DNA from: Eudorina sp. 2006-703-Eu-15
Taxonomy: Eukaryota; Chlorophyta; Chlorophyceae; Chlamydomonadales; Volvocaceae
NCBI GenBank assembly: GCA_003117195.1
Contig: BDSI01000146.1
Location: 121,409-185,408, forward strand
Reading direction: 5' to 3'
DNA: 64,000 bases
Within the stretch, counting starts at the first letter, position 1. Every line of letters starts with the position of its first letter. The position numbers were made by a program, and so were the translations under genes. The notes beneath the pieces are model-generated. The model was not told where the DNA came from and made no database searches. It saw only the letters and a list, made by a program, of their open reading frames with translations. Shown here piece by piece: positions 1-10,800 of the stretch.

Positions 1-61
1 CCGTCCCCCGGCCGGCAGCCCCACCGCCCGCCCCATCCGTCCCCCGGCCGGCAGCCCCACC
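1..61. repeat. 36-base-period direct duplication at a splice donor
   Basis: A 25-base segment starting CCGTCCCCCGGCCGGCAG at position 1 recurs at position 37. On the minus strand each copy begins with GTGGGGCTGCC, so the donor that ends the dehydrogenase exon at 61 is duplicated 36 bases into the intron. Confidence 0.8.
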
Positions 62-2282
62 ATGGCCCACTCCACCGCCTTCTCCACATCCGCGTCCTCA
101 AACACGATCAGGGAGCTCTTGCCGCCCAGCTCCAGGGAGGCCGGCCGCAGGTTGGCGGCGGCGGCCAGGCACACGCGGCGGCCGGTGGCGGCGCTGCCCG
201 TGAAGGCCACCTTGGCGAGGCCGGGGTGGGCGCTGAGGGATGGGATCGGACCGACGAGGGGGCGGGGGCGGTCGGACGAGGGGGCGGGATCAGGTGCGGG
301 GTCGGACGAGGGTCCAGAGATCAGGTGGGCCTCTGTCGGGTTCCGAAGGACCGGGCTGCGGGGTCTAGGGTTCTTAATGGCGAGGGAGCAGATCGGGAGG
401 ACCGGGCGCAAAGCGAGTTGCGCGAGTGTGCGCCACCCCACGTCGACACCCTACGTCGACATCGCGCGACGGGGATCGGAGGGCAGGTGACAGGAGTCAA
501 CCAAACGGGCAGGGATGGCGGACAGCTAATCCACCACCACCACCACCACCACCACCACCACCAACCCCACTTCCACAATCGTTTCCACCGCCCTCCCCAA
601 CCGCCCTCCCCCACCGCCTCCTCCTCTTCCCCTTCACCCCCCAGGTTTGAATATGACCTATGTCCACCAGTTTCCTATACGCCCCCCCCCAGGCCATAAG
701 CCCCACCTGAGCGGTGCCCCCGCGTCCGGCCCCGTGCCCGTGATCACATTGAGCACCCCGGGGGGCAGCTCAACCTCCGCCGCGATGGCCGCCAGCTCCA
801 GACACGTCAGGGAGGCCAGCTCACTGGGCTTCAGTACGGCACAGCAGCCGGCCGCCAGCGCGGGGGCCACCTTCCACTGTGGGGTTGTGGGGTGTGGTGT
901 GTGGGGTGTGAGCGGGTTGGTGTGTGGGGGTTGGGAAAGGGCAGAGGAGACAGCCAAGCGCGGTAGGGTCGCTGGGATTGGAGCGGTAGGGCCGCTGGGA
1001 TTGGAGCGGGGACAGGGGTAGGAGGCAGAGACAGCGCTAGCCGCCTGACCTGCCTCAGTGTGCGTGACGTGCACCACCCAGCAAGTGCCCTTCCTTCCCT
1101 TACCTTCTCCCTCCCTCCTCCGCTGCCGCGAAAGTCCACACCTTCGGTCCCCAGTACGCACCGCCCCATCCCCACCACAGCACCCGCACCGCCCTCCACC
1201 CACCGTGGCCATCAGCAGCGGGTAGTTCCACGGCGTGATGAGGCCCACCACCCCCAGCGCCTCTCGCCGCACTCGCACGTCGAACTCCGACATGCCCACT
1301 TCGATCGCCTGCGCGTTGCTGTTGCGGCCGTCCAGAGCCTCCGCCTGGGCCGCGTAGTACTCAAAGCAGGTGGCCACGTCATCCTGAGGGGTGCAATGCG
1401 GGGTGCAGCAGGGGGATGCCGACGCAGCAGGCAACCGACGGACCAAGGGGGGGCCGGGGCGGTAAGGGAGTGATTGCAGTAACCACAACGCTGTGTTGAT
1501 CGTGGTAAGCGAGATATGAGAGATAAGCACACGGCGGAGAAGGGGGGACATGTGGGCCTGGGATGGGCGCCACGTAACCAACTCGTACACGAGCTCCGCA
1601 ACAGCGACAAACAAGCAACGCATGATGCTGGACTCGCCGCCGCACAAGATTAGGAGGGCACGCGATGACATGATGCTGGTTGATTCATTCCAGGGCGGGA
1701 GTTGAACGCTGCACGGGAGTCGCCGACGAAGCGGAAGACCAGCTTTACCGGTACCCGAAACCGTTGCCGAACGCCGATCTCATACGGGTAACCCTTTCTA
1801 CAACCCCAGAAGCTTTACTGTGATCGACCCCTCTGCTAATAAAATTCTTCATGTGCCTCCGCAAACCGCTCACCATGTCCCATTCCGCCTCGTCGATGGG
1901 CTTGCCGCAGTCCATGGTCTCAGCTTTGGCAAGGATAGGCTTCTTGTCACGGATCTGAAGGAGTATTATCAGTCACAGGAGATTCATGTTGCCGTGCTTA
2001 CCGCAACGCAGTTTGCTGCTAGGGACCAACTCAGACCTTCTGAGCGATGGCGCGCAGGTATTTGCCACGGTATGCGCCCGTTGTTCGGCTCCAGTGCCCT
2101 GACTTAAACGCGGCGGTCGCTGCGGCCACTGCTGCGTCGACATCCTCAGCCGTGCCAGCGGGTATTTGGGTGAACGCCTTCTCCGTGGCAGGGTTGATCA
2201 CATCCATGTACTGACCCTTAATAGGAGGGACCCATGCGCCCCCGATATACAGCTGGCGCTGCGGGACAGGGCTGTCCACCAT
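1..2282 (-). CDS. Betaine/aminoaldehyde dehydrogenase (ALDH10 family), C-terminal part beyond the left edge
   Basis: NAD-dependent oxidation of betaine aldehyde or omega-aminoaldehydes to the acid (glycine betaine or polyamine-derived products). Exons read on the minus strand: 2037-2282, 1874-1954, 1204-1383, 707-876, 61-232; every junction is GT-AG and the phases join without a break, giving 283 residues. The start is ATG at 2282-2280, followed by the family N-terminus ([11 protein letters not shown]). Exon 2 carries [14 protein letters not shown], exon 3 [13 protein letters not shown] and [12 protein letters not shown], exon 4 [19 protein letters not shown], exon 5 [11 protein letters not shown] and LELGGKSS, which contains the general-base Glu. 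The catalytic Cys and the C-terminus lie outside the window. The order DCGKP then FEYYA is typical of ALDH10 rather than other ALDH classes. It is divergent from the gene at 2646. Family assignment is firm; substrate preference is not visible. Confidence 0.93.
531..562. repeat. (CAC)n trinucleotide tract in dehydrogenase intron
   Basis: About ten CAC/CCA triplets in a row inside the intron between exons 4 and 5 of the aldehyde dehydrogenase gene. Reading frames across it (poly-His, poly-Pro, poly-Trp) are artefacts of the repeat. Confidence 0.9.
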
Positions 2283-2645
2283 TCTTCAGCAGTTGGTCAG
2301 AGCGAGACTGCAAGGTGGAAGCAAGGTGGTATATGGCAGCCAACCTGCAATGCACACGCCGCTAACGTAACATCTAAATTGGTGGTAGCTACCTTGTTTT
2401 GTAAAAAGGAATTCATTTCCGTACATGCATCGCACCGACAACCGTGCGCGACAAACGTCCGACAACGTTTCAATTCCATGCAGCCCTGACCAGCGCTCAC
2501 ATGGTGACAATATCATAGTGCTCTTACTGCAGTTCTTGCATCAGGATGCGCACTGAATGATTGTGTACTAGCCGAAACCCTCGTCTGTCGTGCCCTTATA
2601 AGTGGTTGTGTGAAGGCGCTCTCGTGATCTGCAGTTGCGCGATAA
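2283..2645. promoter_or_regulatory. Shared divergent promoter interval
   Basis: The 363 bases between the start codons of the minus-strand dehydrogenase (2282) and the plus-strand Cys/His-rich gene (2646) must contain both promoters and 5' leaders. A TATA-like TTATAAG at 2596-2602 lies 44 bases upstream of the plus-strand ATG. No clear TATA box was seen for the minus strand. Confidence 0.5.
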
Positions 2646-4914
2646 ATGTCGTCAAATATTCTGGGTTCTGCATCGCATCAGCGGGCCGCAAGTGCCCAAC
2701 TTACAGCACACCACCGCCTACACAATTTGTTGGCGCGACCGGGCAAAGCCTTCAGCCGCTCAGATGGTAGCGCGCGCCCTGCACTGGAGGCGCGCTGCAG
2801 GAGCGCCGTCACCAACGCGCAGCAAGCGGGCGCGACGCAGGCGTCGGACGCCCCTGCGGCGCCCGGCCCACCGCCGCCGAAGCTGACCTGGATGACCTGC
2901 AGGCGGTGTAAGCAGCGCTTCGCCGCTGAGCACAACCACCACGAGGCCTGCAGGTGCGTCCTGTGTGTCGCAACCATCATGCCGGCTGCACCGACAGCTG
3001 TGATCACCGCGGCACCGGCAAGTGCGGTCCCCCTGCTGGGTCGGACCTCCGGACCATGATATTACCCGAACGTCAGTCGGTAGCGACCGGCATCGCCGCC
3101 CGAAGCCCGGTCCGCCGCCTCTACCTGCAAGTGACCGCCGCAGGCCCCCCCTCCTCCACACAACCCATCTCTCCGCCGTCTGCCCCGGTACTCATCAATC
3201 CAACCCTGTTCGATCCGATTCGGTTCGATTCGCGTGTCATGGGATCTTGGATCGCGGTCCGTCGTGCACCCTAGGCACCCACCCCTGGCACACCCCAGGC
3301 GCCTCGCCCGGGTGCCCTCGTGGGGCCGGCCCCTTCCCGCGATCACAGATCACACAGCAAATGTCTGCGGAGGCGCTCTGTTGACGGCGCCGCTTTACGG
3401 GGTTGCGGTGGGGCCGCAGGTATCACAGCGAGGGGTGGACCGGCGGGGAGCTTGCCAAGGTGAGGAGTCGAGGGAGGCAAGGGGGGAGGGAGCAGGGAGG
3501 TAGCCGGGACGGAGGGAGCAGGGAGGGAGGGACGGAGGGTATGGGAGCTCGGACCGCTCGGTACAGCAAATCATCACGACTGACTTACGCGCCGCCACCA
3601 CCACCACCGCGCCGCCTTGGTCAACATTCGGGGGGTAGGTAGCAGCGCTCGGGCGTCGGACACGGCACGGCCGCCATCGCGCGCCTGTCTCCGTCGTGGG
3701 GTGGGGGTTGTGTGGACCCCGCACAGGCCCGTGTCGGGTATTGGGTGCGCCGCCGAGGTGGTGCTGCCGGCATCCGTCCCTCCACAGATGGGTGCGCGCG
3801 GTGGCCCCATCCGGTGCTGCTGCCCCGCCTCTCAAGTGCTTGTTCAGGGCTGAGAGGAGACCCACCCCTGTGTGCTCGTCAGCAGGCAGGGCCCTTGTGC
3901 GTGTACCGTAACTTTGCCGCTCAGCGAGAAACCCGGCCGACCCACCGCAGGCCCGTGTGCGTGTGCGTGTGTGTGCGTTGTGTTTAGATAGAGAACCCAC
4001 CCAACCCAGCCCGGCCCAACCCTCCTCCGGGGGGCGGCACCCCTCTCATGTGCATTACCGGCCCCCCTGGCCCCCCTGGCCTCCCATGGCCCCAGGCGAC
4101 GGGCTTCGTGAGGCGCAGTGCGGCTCCGGAGGACCAGCTGGCGGCGGTGATGGGGCGGACCGGGCTGCTGAGGTGGGGGCGGGGGATGGGGCGGACGGAG
4201 GGGTGTGGGTGGGTGCCTGCCGCCGGGCAGGCGCGCCATAAAGGCAGTCGGTTCGAGTGGTTCCACAACCGTACCGCGTCTTGATGTGACAGCGTGATGG
4301 ACACATCCGTTGCGCAAGACCCGAAATAGGCGGCACGGTGCGGTACGGTACGGCACGGTACTACATCAGTCGCAGCCCCCCCTCAAGGGTCGAGTCACCT
4401 GACTGGGGCGGAACGCGGCAGTTGTGGGGCCGACACACACAGAGGGTAGCGTTGCGGTGGGCAGTTGCAGTGGGCAGTTGCGGCAGTTGGGCGAGGAGCA
4501 GCCCGCGCAGTCCTGGGCGGGTGTGGGTCTACACCGCCGCTGTGCCCATTGCGCCCAGTGAGTGGCGCCGTTTGTTTGTCGCAGCCGGTTGGTGCCGCGC
4601 CAGCTGGCCAGCACCCTCGGGTGCTCTTGCACTGTCCCTTGCCTTGCCTCTTCCACTGTCTCTTGCGCCACCGCACTCGATAGCGCTTGAGTTTCAGGGT
4701 AATAACGTTCACCGTCATTCCTGCTTTTTCCCATTCCCCACCACCGGGTGTCGCGTGGTCCCTGGGGCGCGCTGGGGGACGCTGGGACGCGGCCGGTGGT
4801 GTGCGCAGGTTCTGGGACTGCTGCGGTGCGGAGGACGAGGCTGCGCCGGGCTGCAATGTCTCCTTCCACACCTCCTTCGACGAGGACGAGAACGAGCGGC
4901 GAGGCTGGCGCTAG
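2646..4914 (+). CDS. Small Cys/His-rich putative zinc-binding protein, four exons
   Basis: Exons 2646-2953, 3420-3459, 4096-4172 and 4809-4914 join in phase (2/1, 0/0, 2/1) to give 176 residues. The first 75 or so residues are Arg/Ala/Ser-rich and could be an organelle-targeting or disordered leader. The conserved-looking part starts LTWMTCRRCKQRF, continues HNHHEACRYHSEGW across the first intron, and ends FWDCCGAEDEAAPGC plus an acidic tail (FDEDENERRGWR). The spacing C-x2-C, H-x3-C, YH, CC, GC, H suggests a compact metal site. In my recollection, related arrangements (CxxC, AC-RYHPG, WxCCG, GC) occur in short algal proteins of unknown role; I do not assign a function. The N-terminal start is the first in-frame ATG and is less certain than the exons. 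All introns have consensus-like donors (GTGCGT, GTGAGG, GTGGGG). Confidence 0.75.
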
Positions 4915-7852
4915 CGCCGCACGTCTTGGGCAGCCACGGAGGGGGGGAGCAGCTCGCCAAGGACAGTGGGCGCTGTGGCCAGCCTGCCGTGGCAAGCTAA
5001 ACAAACAATCAGGGAGTGCAAGTGAAGAAGTGTAGGAATTCCGGTTGGGCGGTGTGGGACGCCGGGCATGGGGCGTTGTGGGAGGGCAACCGGGGCGGCG
5101 GATTTCAGGGTTCCTCGTCGTCCCGGAATACAGACAAGGGACCTGGTCTGATGAAGTCCGTGTTGCATGAACCGTCAGACTGCGAGCGAACCAGCCCGGC
5201 AGAACCACGGGCGGATGCATCACACGACTTGGTGTCCAGGACACGCAGCGCGGCGCCGTGAGGGGTGGGGTGGACATGGGTTGGGGTCGAGTGGATGTTT
5301 GCGTCGTGGTGCGGAGGGTTAGAGGTTATATTAGAGGTTAGAGGCTGTCACCGATCGCCCGCGTGGGTTCGACTCGGGTCGACTGCAATCCAGTTTTCAT
5401 CGTACCGATCTCGCTCACAGGTGCAGGCCGTAGCGATGCGACCGACACGGCTTTAAGAGGGTGATCAGGTTTATACAACGTTGATCCCTTTCCGGGGGCC
5501 GCTGTAACGTTTGTCCATCCAAAACAGTTCGCCAAGGTACGGCAGTGGGGACGTGTTGGTGCCTGCACCGGGTCGTTGTTCGTTGTCCGTCCGCCGGTAA
5601 AAGTACACTTACGCTTACCCACCTCGGTCTGGCGGGGAGATGACACCGGCAGCACAGCGTAGATATGATGAATGCGTGAACTCGTGTACGCGTCCCTCCA
5701 GGGTGGGGGCGGCCCCGTGGCCGCAAAAGGGGGCCGGTGCCGTCCCTCCCGAGGCGGCGCACCTACGTCGATATCGGGACCCTCAACTCTCGCGGCTGCA
5801 TGTAACCCGACGGATCCTGAAGGGTGCCAGCTGGCACGAATCCCCAACGCTTGCTCCGCAGAAGGGCCGCGTGCGACGACTGCGGAACCGCGGACACGGA
5901 ACGACCGTATCACGCCGCCCCCCGCGCCCTTCACGGTCTCGCTTACATCCTCCTCCTCGTCCTCCTCCTCAGCGCTCACCCTCTCGCGAATCCGCGCTCC
6001 TAGTGGTCCTCAACCGTTATGCAACCCACGCGCCTTCTTCGTCTTCCCCCAGAGGCACCCCGCCCCGCCCCGCCCCCACCGCATCAAGTCATAGCACCAA
6101 CGATCAGTCCATATAAATCAGTATTTGCAGCAGAGCGCGACACCAGCTCATGACGCCCGCGCAGATGGCCCGTGTTGGGGCGGACCGGGTGCGGCGGGCC
6201 GCCTCCACCAGCCAGCCAGCTCGCCAGCCAGAGCCGTGTGCCGGCAGCAGCCCACCGTCTCCTCTCCCTCCCCACCCCGGGCGCCTTGCTCCTCTCTCTC
6301 TTCTCTATTCATGCAGTTCCCCGGGAGCTCGCTCTCCCGTCTCCCCCCGCCTCGGCCTACTTCTGTCGCGCCCGACGGGTGCCACCGGGGTAGTCCTTCA
6401 GTCTGAAGGGTCGGCTCAAGGGACCGCACACCGCGCAGATCGCGGGCGTGGCCCCCCAGCCTCCCAGTCAAAACGGTGTGCCTGTTTGTGTCCGGAGGGC
6501 CCCCCCGCCCCACCTGCACCTCCCCGCGGGAGGGCCCGCCCGCTGCAACCGTCCGTGCAGTGCGGTGCAGTGCAGTGCAGCGCGTGTAGCGCCCTCCTTC
6601 CCCCGACCCCCGGGCACTGAGCGGCACGCGGGGGAGGAAGGACACGCACACCAAGCCGTGGATGGACGCGCTCCACCCCCCGGCTGCTGGCTGCGCGTGT
6701 GCATTCCCTCAAGTCAAGCTACCGGTGCGGCTGCTGCCCGGCCCACCCCCCTCTTAGACAGCAGGGGCACCTCCACCCGGATGCCTTGCAAGCTTGCAGC
6801 CCCACTAGAGAGCAGCAGGCCCCCCTCGAGGGCCTTGGGCAGCTGGCCCCCCGACGGACCCAGCCGCAACACGACTCCAGGCCAGCACACTCTGGACACC
6901 GCACGTCACGGCGGCAGTCGGCACCGCGCCGGCCGGGCGGACACGCACCCCTACACGTGCCCACACACCTGAACCACGTCAGGCGCTGCTCCGATGGGTG
7001 CTCCGCTGTGCGGGTGCTGAGGAGCTATACTGCCTTGGCCTTGCTCCGATGGTCCGAAGGTCAACACACACCCCGGGCCGTGCGCCACGCGCACAGTCGT
7101 GCCCGCGAGGGCGGGCAGGCTGCTATGGGTTTGGGTTTAATCACGAAATCCACGGCGAGGTCGCTGTGAACGCCACCGCATCGACCAGGTTGCCGGCCCT
7201 CCCCTTCATGCTTATCGCACACACAATCAAGTCTCCCGGACCGCCAACCGCCACTGCTGCGGATAACGAACGCCGCGCAGGGAGGGCAGCGCCCTGACCG
7301 CCCCCCGCCCTACTCCATTGGCGTCCTGCCAGCGCAGGCCTAGGACGCAGCCCCTCAGGCGCTCACGGTGCCTTCCCCCCGCCCCGCACATCGCCCGTGC
7401 AGCAAGCAACCCGGACGGAAACCTCCCCGCGGCGGACACCGCCCAGGTCCCGCCCCACCTTGAAGCGGCCTGTGGCCGGCCCGAATGTGCCCAAGCCGCG
7501 GGGCCGCGCCCCTCGACGACCTCCTTATCTCGGGACTCTTCATCCCCCCTGCCCGAAGAGGACGCATGGGCCTCCTCTGTCCGCGGGTCGGACGGCAAGC
7601 AGCGCTGCTTGCGTCGCCGTGACCGCCGGCGGTGATCATGGACCTCCCCGGCCGCGCCCCGCACGCGCCGCTGCTCCCGTGCCGACCACCGCGCGCCCGT
7701 CAGCTGCTCCATGCCATATATGCGCATAAGGCCCTCCGCGGCTGGCATGGCGCTACGCGTCAGGGGCTGTCCCACCTTCCAAGGCGCCTCCAACGCGCCT
7801 CCAAGGCGCGCCCTCAGGCACCCTTCTGCTTGACTGCCGCGTGTTCGCTTCC
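4915..7852. other. No supported gene: convergent 3' regions
   Basis: This lies between the ends of the plus-strand Cys/His-rich gene and the minus-strand EAF1-like gene, so part of it is probably 3' untranslated sequence of both. It has long GC-rich frames in all phases without recognisable motifs. A minus-strand stretch near 5690-5990 starts with an acidic segment (SAEEEDEEEDVSETV) but has no convincing start or family. A short GTGCAGTGCAG-type repeat sits at about 6555-6585. Confidence 0.5.
5503..5507 (+). terminator. Candidate poly(A) signal (TGTAA)
   Basis: TGTAA is the usual polyadenylation signal in Chlamydomonas-type algae. This is the first one seen downstream of the stop at 4912-4914, implying a 3' UTR of roughly 600 bases. 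Confidence 0.35.
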
Positions 7853-10800
7853 CTACCCCGCCGTGGGCTGCTGGGCCGCGGCGGCCTGCTGCTGCGCCTG
7901 GACGCCCGGGGGCGCCTGCACCAGACCCGGCTGCACTACCCCCGGTTGCATCAGCCCGCCCCCGAGCGCGCCCGGCGCGCCGCCTTGGAGCTGGACGTGC
8001 TGCTGCTGCGCCGCAGCCGCAGCCGCGGCCGCTGCGGCGGCGGCGTGGAATGCCTGTGCCGCGGCCTGCTGCTGCAAGTTGGCCTGCATGCCGCCGGGCT
8101 GCGCTCCCGCCTGCATGGTCAGCTGTTGCTGCAAGGCCGGCGACATCTGCGGCAGACCCGGCCTCGCAGCCATGCTCAGCAACGCGGTGGGGTTCTGTCC
8201 AATCAAGGCCGCCATGTTTGGAGGCAGCGCAGAGGGCGCCATGCCACCAGTGGGAGCCTGGCCGGGCGCCATACCGGCGGCCCCGGGTTGACCCGGCGCG
8301 CCGCCGGCCGCCGCGGCCGCGGCCGCGGCGGCCGCAGCAGCCTGCTGCTGGGCCTGGAACTGTGCAATAGCCGCCTGCTGTTGCTGTTGCTGCTGAAGGT
8401 GAGCGTGCTGAGCGACGAGCGCGGCGTGCTGCGGGTTGGGGTGGCCTTGAGCTGCCGCCGCTGCAGCGGCTGCAGCCGCGACCACCGCCTGCTGCTGCTG
8501 CTGTTGCTGCTGCTGCGCTGTGGGCAGGGAGCCAGGAGCCCCGAGTCCTTGCGCCTGGCCCGCCGCCGCGGCTGCTGCCGCCGCTGCCTGCTGCTGCTGT
8601 TGAAGGTGCGCCTGTTGCTGTTGCAGCTGCTGTTGCTGCTGCTGCAACTGCTGCTGCATCGCGGCCATGGCCTGCGCGCTTGCCTGCTGCGTCAGGCCTG
8701 CCGGCCATTTCCCTGCTGCCCCGGCTTGCCCGTTCATGACAGCTGCCTGCCCCGCGGCCGCCGCCGCAGCTGCAGCAGCCTGCTGCTGCTGCTGTTGCTG
8801 CAGCACCGCCATGCTCTGTTGCATGGAAGCCAACGCAGCCTGTTGTTGCTGTTGTAGCGTCTGCTGCAGGCCCCCCGGCAGGCCGCCCATCCCCGCGGGC
8901 AGACCCGGGATCTGCCCCGGCATGGCGCCCTGCTGCTGCGGCTGCTGCTGCAACCCCGGTTGTTGCGGCTGCGACTGCTGCAGCCCGGGTTGACCCTGCA
9001 CCTGCCCCGGCAGTCCAGGTTGCTGCCCAGGCAACGCGCCTGGTTGCCCCGGGAGGGCTCCGGGCACCAACCCCGGCTGCATGGCTGCAGCGGGGTTGGG
9101 AAGCGTGCCAGGCATCATGGGAGGCCGTCCGGCACCGCCGGCCGCGGCGGCCGCGCCGGCAGCTTGCATCTGCTGCTGCATCTTTTGGAGCGCCTGAGAA
9201 CGGTAGCGCACCAAGCCCAGCGGCCGGGACAGCACCCGGGATCGTCAGCGTGATCGGCAGTGATCGGGACAAGGTCATTCCACGAAGGCCTCGGGGCATT
9301 AAGGGGAAGAAGATTACAACGGAACGCAACGCGGAAGGGTGGGAAGCCAAAGCCGTTTAAAGTCAGTTCCCCTCCCACCACCACCGCGCAGCGAAAAGCC
9401 ACAGCAAGTGCCTAACACTACACGCGCCCATAACGCACCTGCAAGCTCGCCGCGTTTTGCAACGTGCCAGGCATGACCCCGGGCTGCAACCCCGCCTTCT
9501 GCATCTGCGCCGCGATGGCGTTGTTCATGGCGGGCAGCCCGCCCGGCATGGCGCCCAGCATGCCCGGCAGGCGCTGCGCAAGAGCTGCCTGCGCCGCCTG
9601 GGCCGCCTGAACCTGCAGCTGCGTGGGATGAGCCGGTGGCCGCTGCATCGCCGCGGCCGCGGCCGCCGCAGCTGCCGTCGCCGCGTTTCCCTGAGCCGCA
9701 GCGCCAGCCGCGCCCGGGGCTCCTGCCAGGGGGTTGGGCGTGGGCGGCTTGTTGAGCTGGGCTGCCGCCGCAGCAGCAGCGGCCGCCGCGGCCGCCGCCG
9801 CCGCGTTTCCCATGGCTGGTTGCTGTGGCTGCGGGGCCAGCAACCCCGGCTGGAGCTGTGCCTGCGGAGCCCCCGGCTGAAGCGCCTGCTGCGTCCCTGG
9901 GGCTGACCCGGGTTGCATTGCCTGCTGGCCGGGCTGTAACTGCCCTGGCTGAGGCTGCAACGCCTGCCCAGCCTGCGATTGCTGTTGACCGGCAGCAGCC
10001 GCTGCAGCCGCCGCCGCAACCTGTTGCTGTTGCGCCGCAACTGCTGCGGCAGCCGCAGCAGCTGCCTGCTGTTGTTGCTGTTGTTGCTGCTGTTGTTGCT
10101 GCGCGGCCACTTGCTGCTGTTGCAACTGCTGTTGCTGCATGGCTTGCTGAGCGGCTGCCGCCGCCACCATTTGCTGTTGCTGCTGCTGCACAGCTGCCAC
10201 CGCCGCAAGCTGCTGCGGTGTAGGCGGCTGGCCGCCAACCGCACCCTGTGCACCTGCGACCAAGCCCATCTGCTGTTGCTGCTGTTGTTGCTGCTGCTGC
10301 TGGGCCGCTTGCGCTTGAGCCTGCTGCTGCTGCATCATCTTTTGTTTCATCATTTGTGACTGCAACAGCGCCTGCTGCTGGTTGGCCAGCATGCCAGGGT
10401 TTGGCGCACGAACCGGCTGCATGCCGGGCATTGACGGCACGGACTGCAGGGGAGGTGTGGGCACCCGACCTTGCTGCTGTTGTTGCTGTTGCAGCGCCGC
10501 CGCCGCAGCCATCTGTGCTGGATTCGGCGGCTGGGCTTGCCCCGGGGCCGTCACGCCCGGAGGTGCTCCTGGCGCCATACTCATGGGCTGCTGGCCCCCG
10601 GTCGGCTGTCCTTGCGCCGACGCAACGGCTGCTGCTGCCGCCGCTGCCGCCGCTGCCGCCTGTTGTTGCTGTTGTTGTTGCTGCTGCTGTTGCTGCTGCT
10701 GCGCCTGCTGTTGGGCCTGTTGCTGCACCTGCTGCTGCTGCGCGTGTTGTTGTTGCTGTGCCTGTTGTTGCTGCTGCTGCTGCTGGATCGCTTGCTGGTG

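Noticed and set aside
4230..4280. tRNA-like GGTTCGA sequence
   Set aside because: No matching acceptor or anticodon arms at the required spacing.
5338..5979. Minus-strand 213-residue frame beginning with an acidic segment
   Set aside because: No ATG at its start, no recognisable family, and it overlaps the likely 3' UTR of the plus-strand gene.
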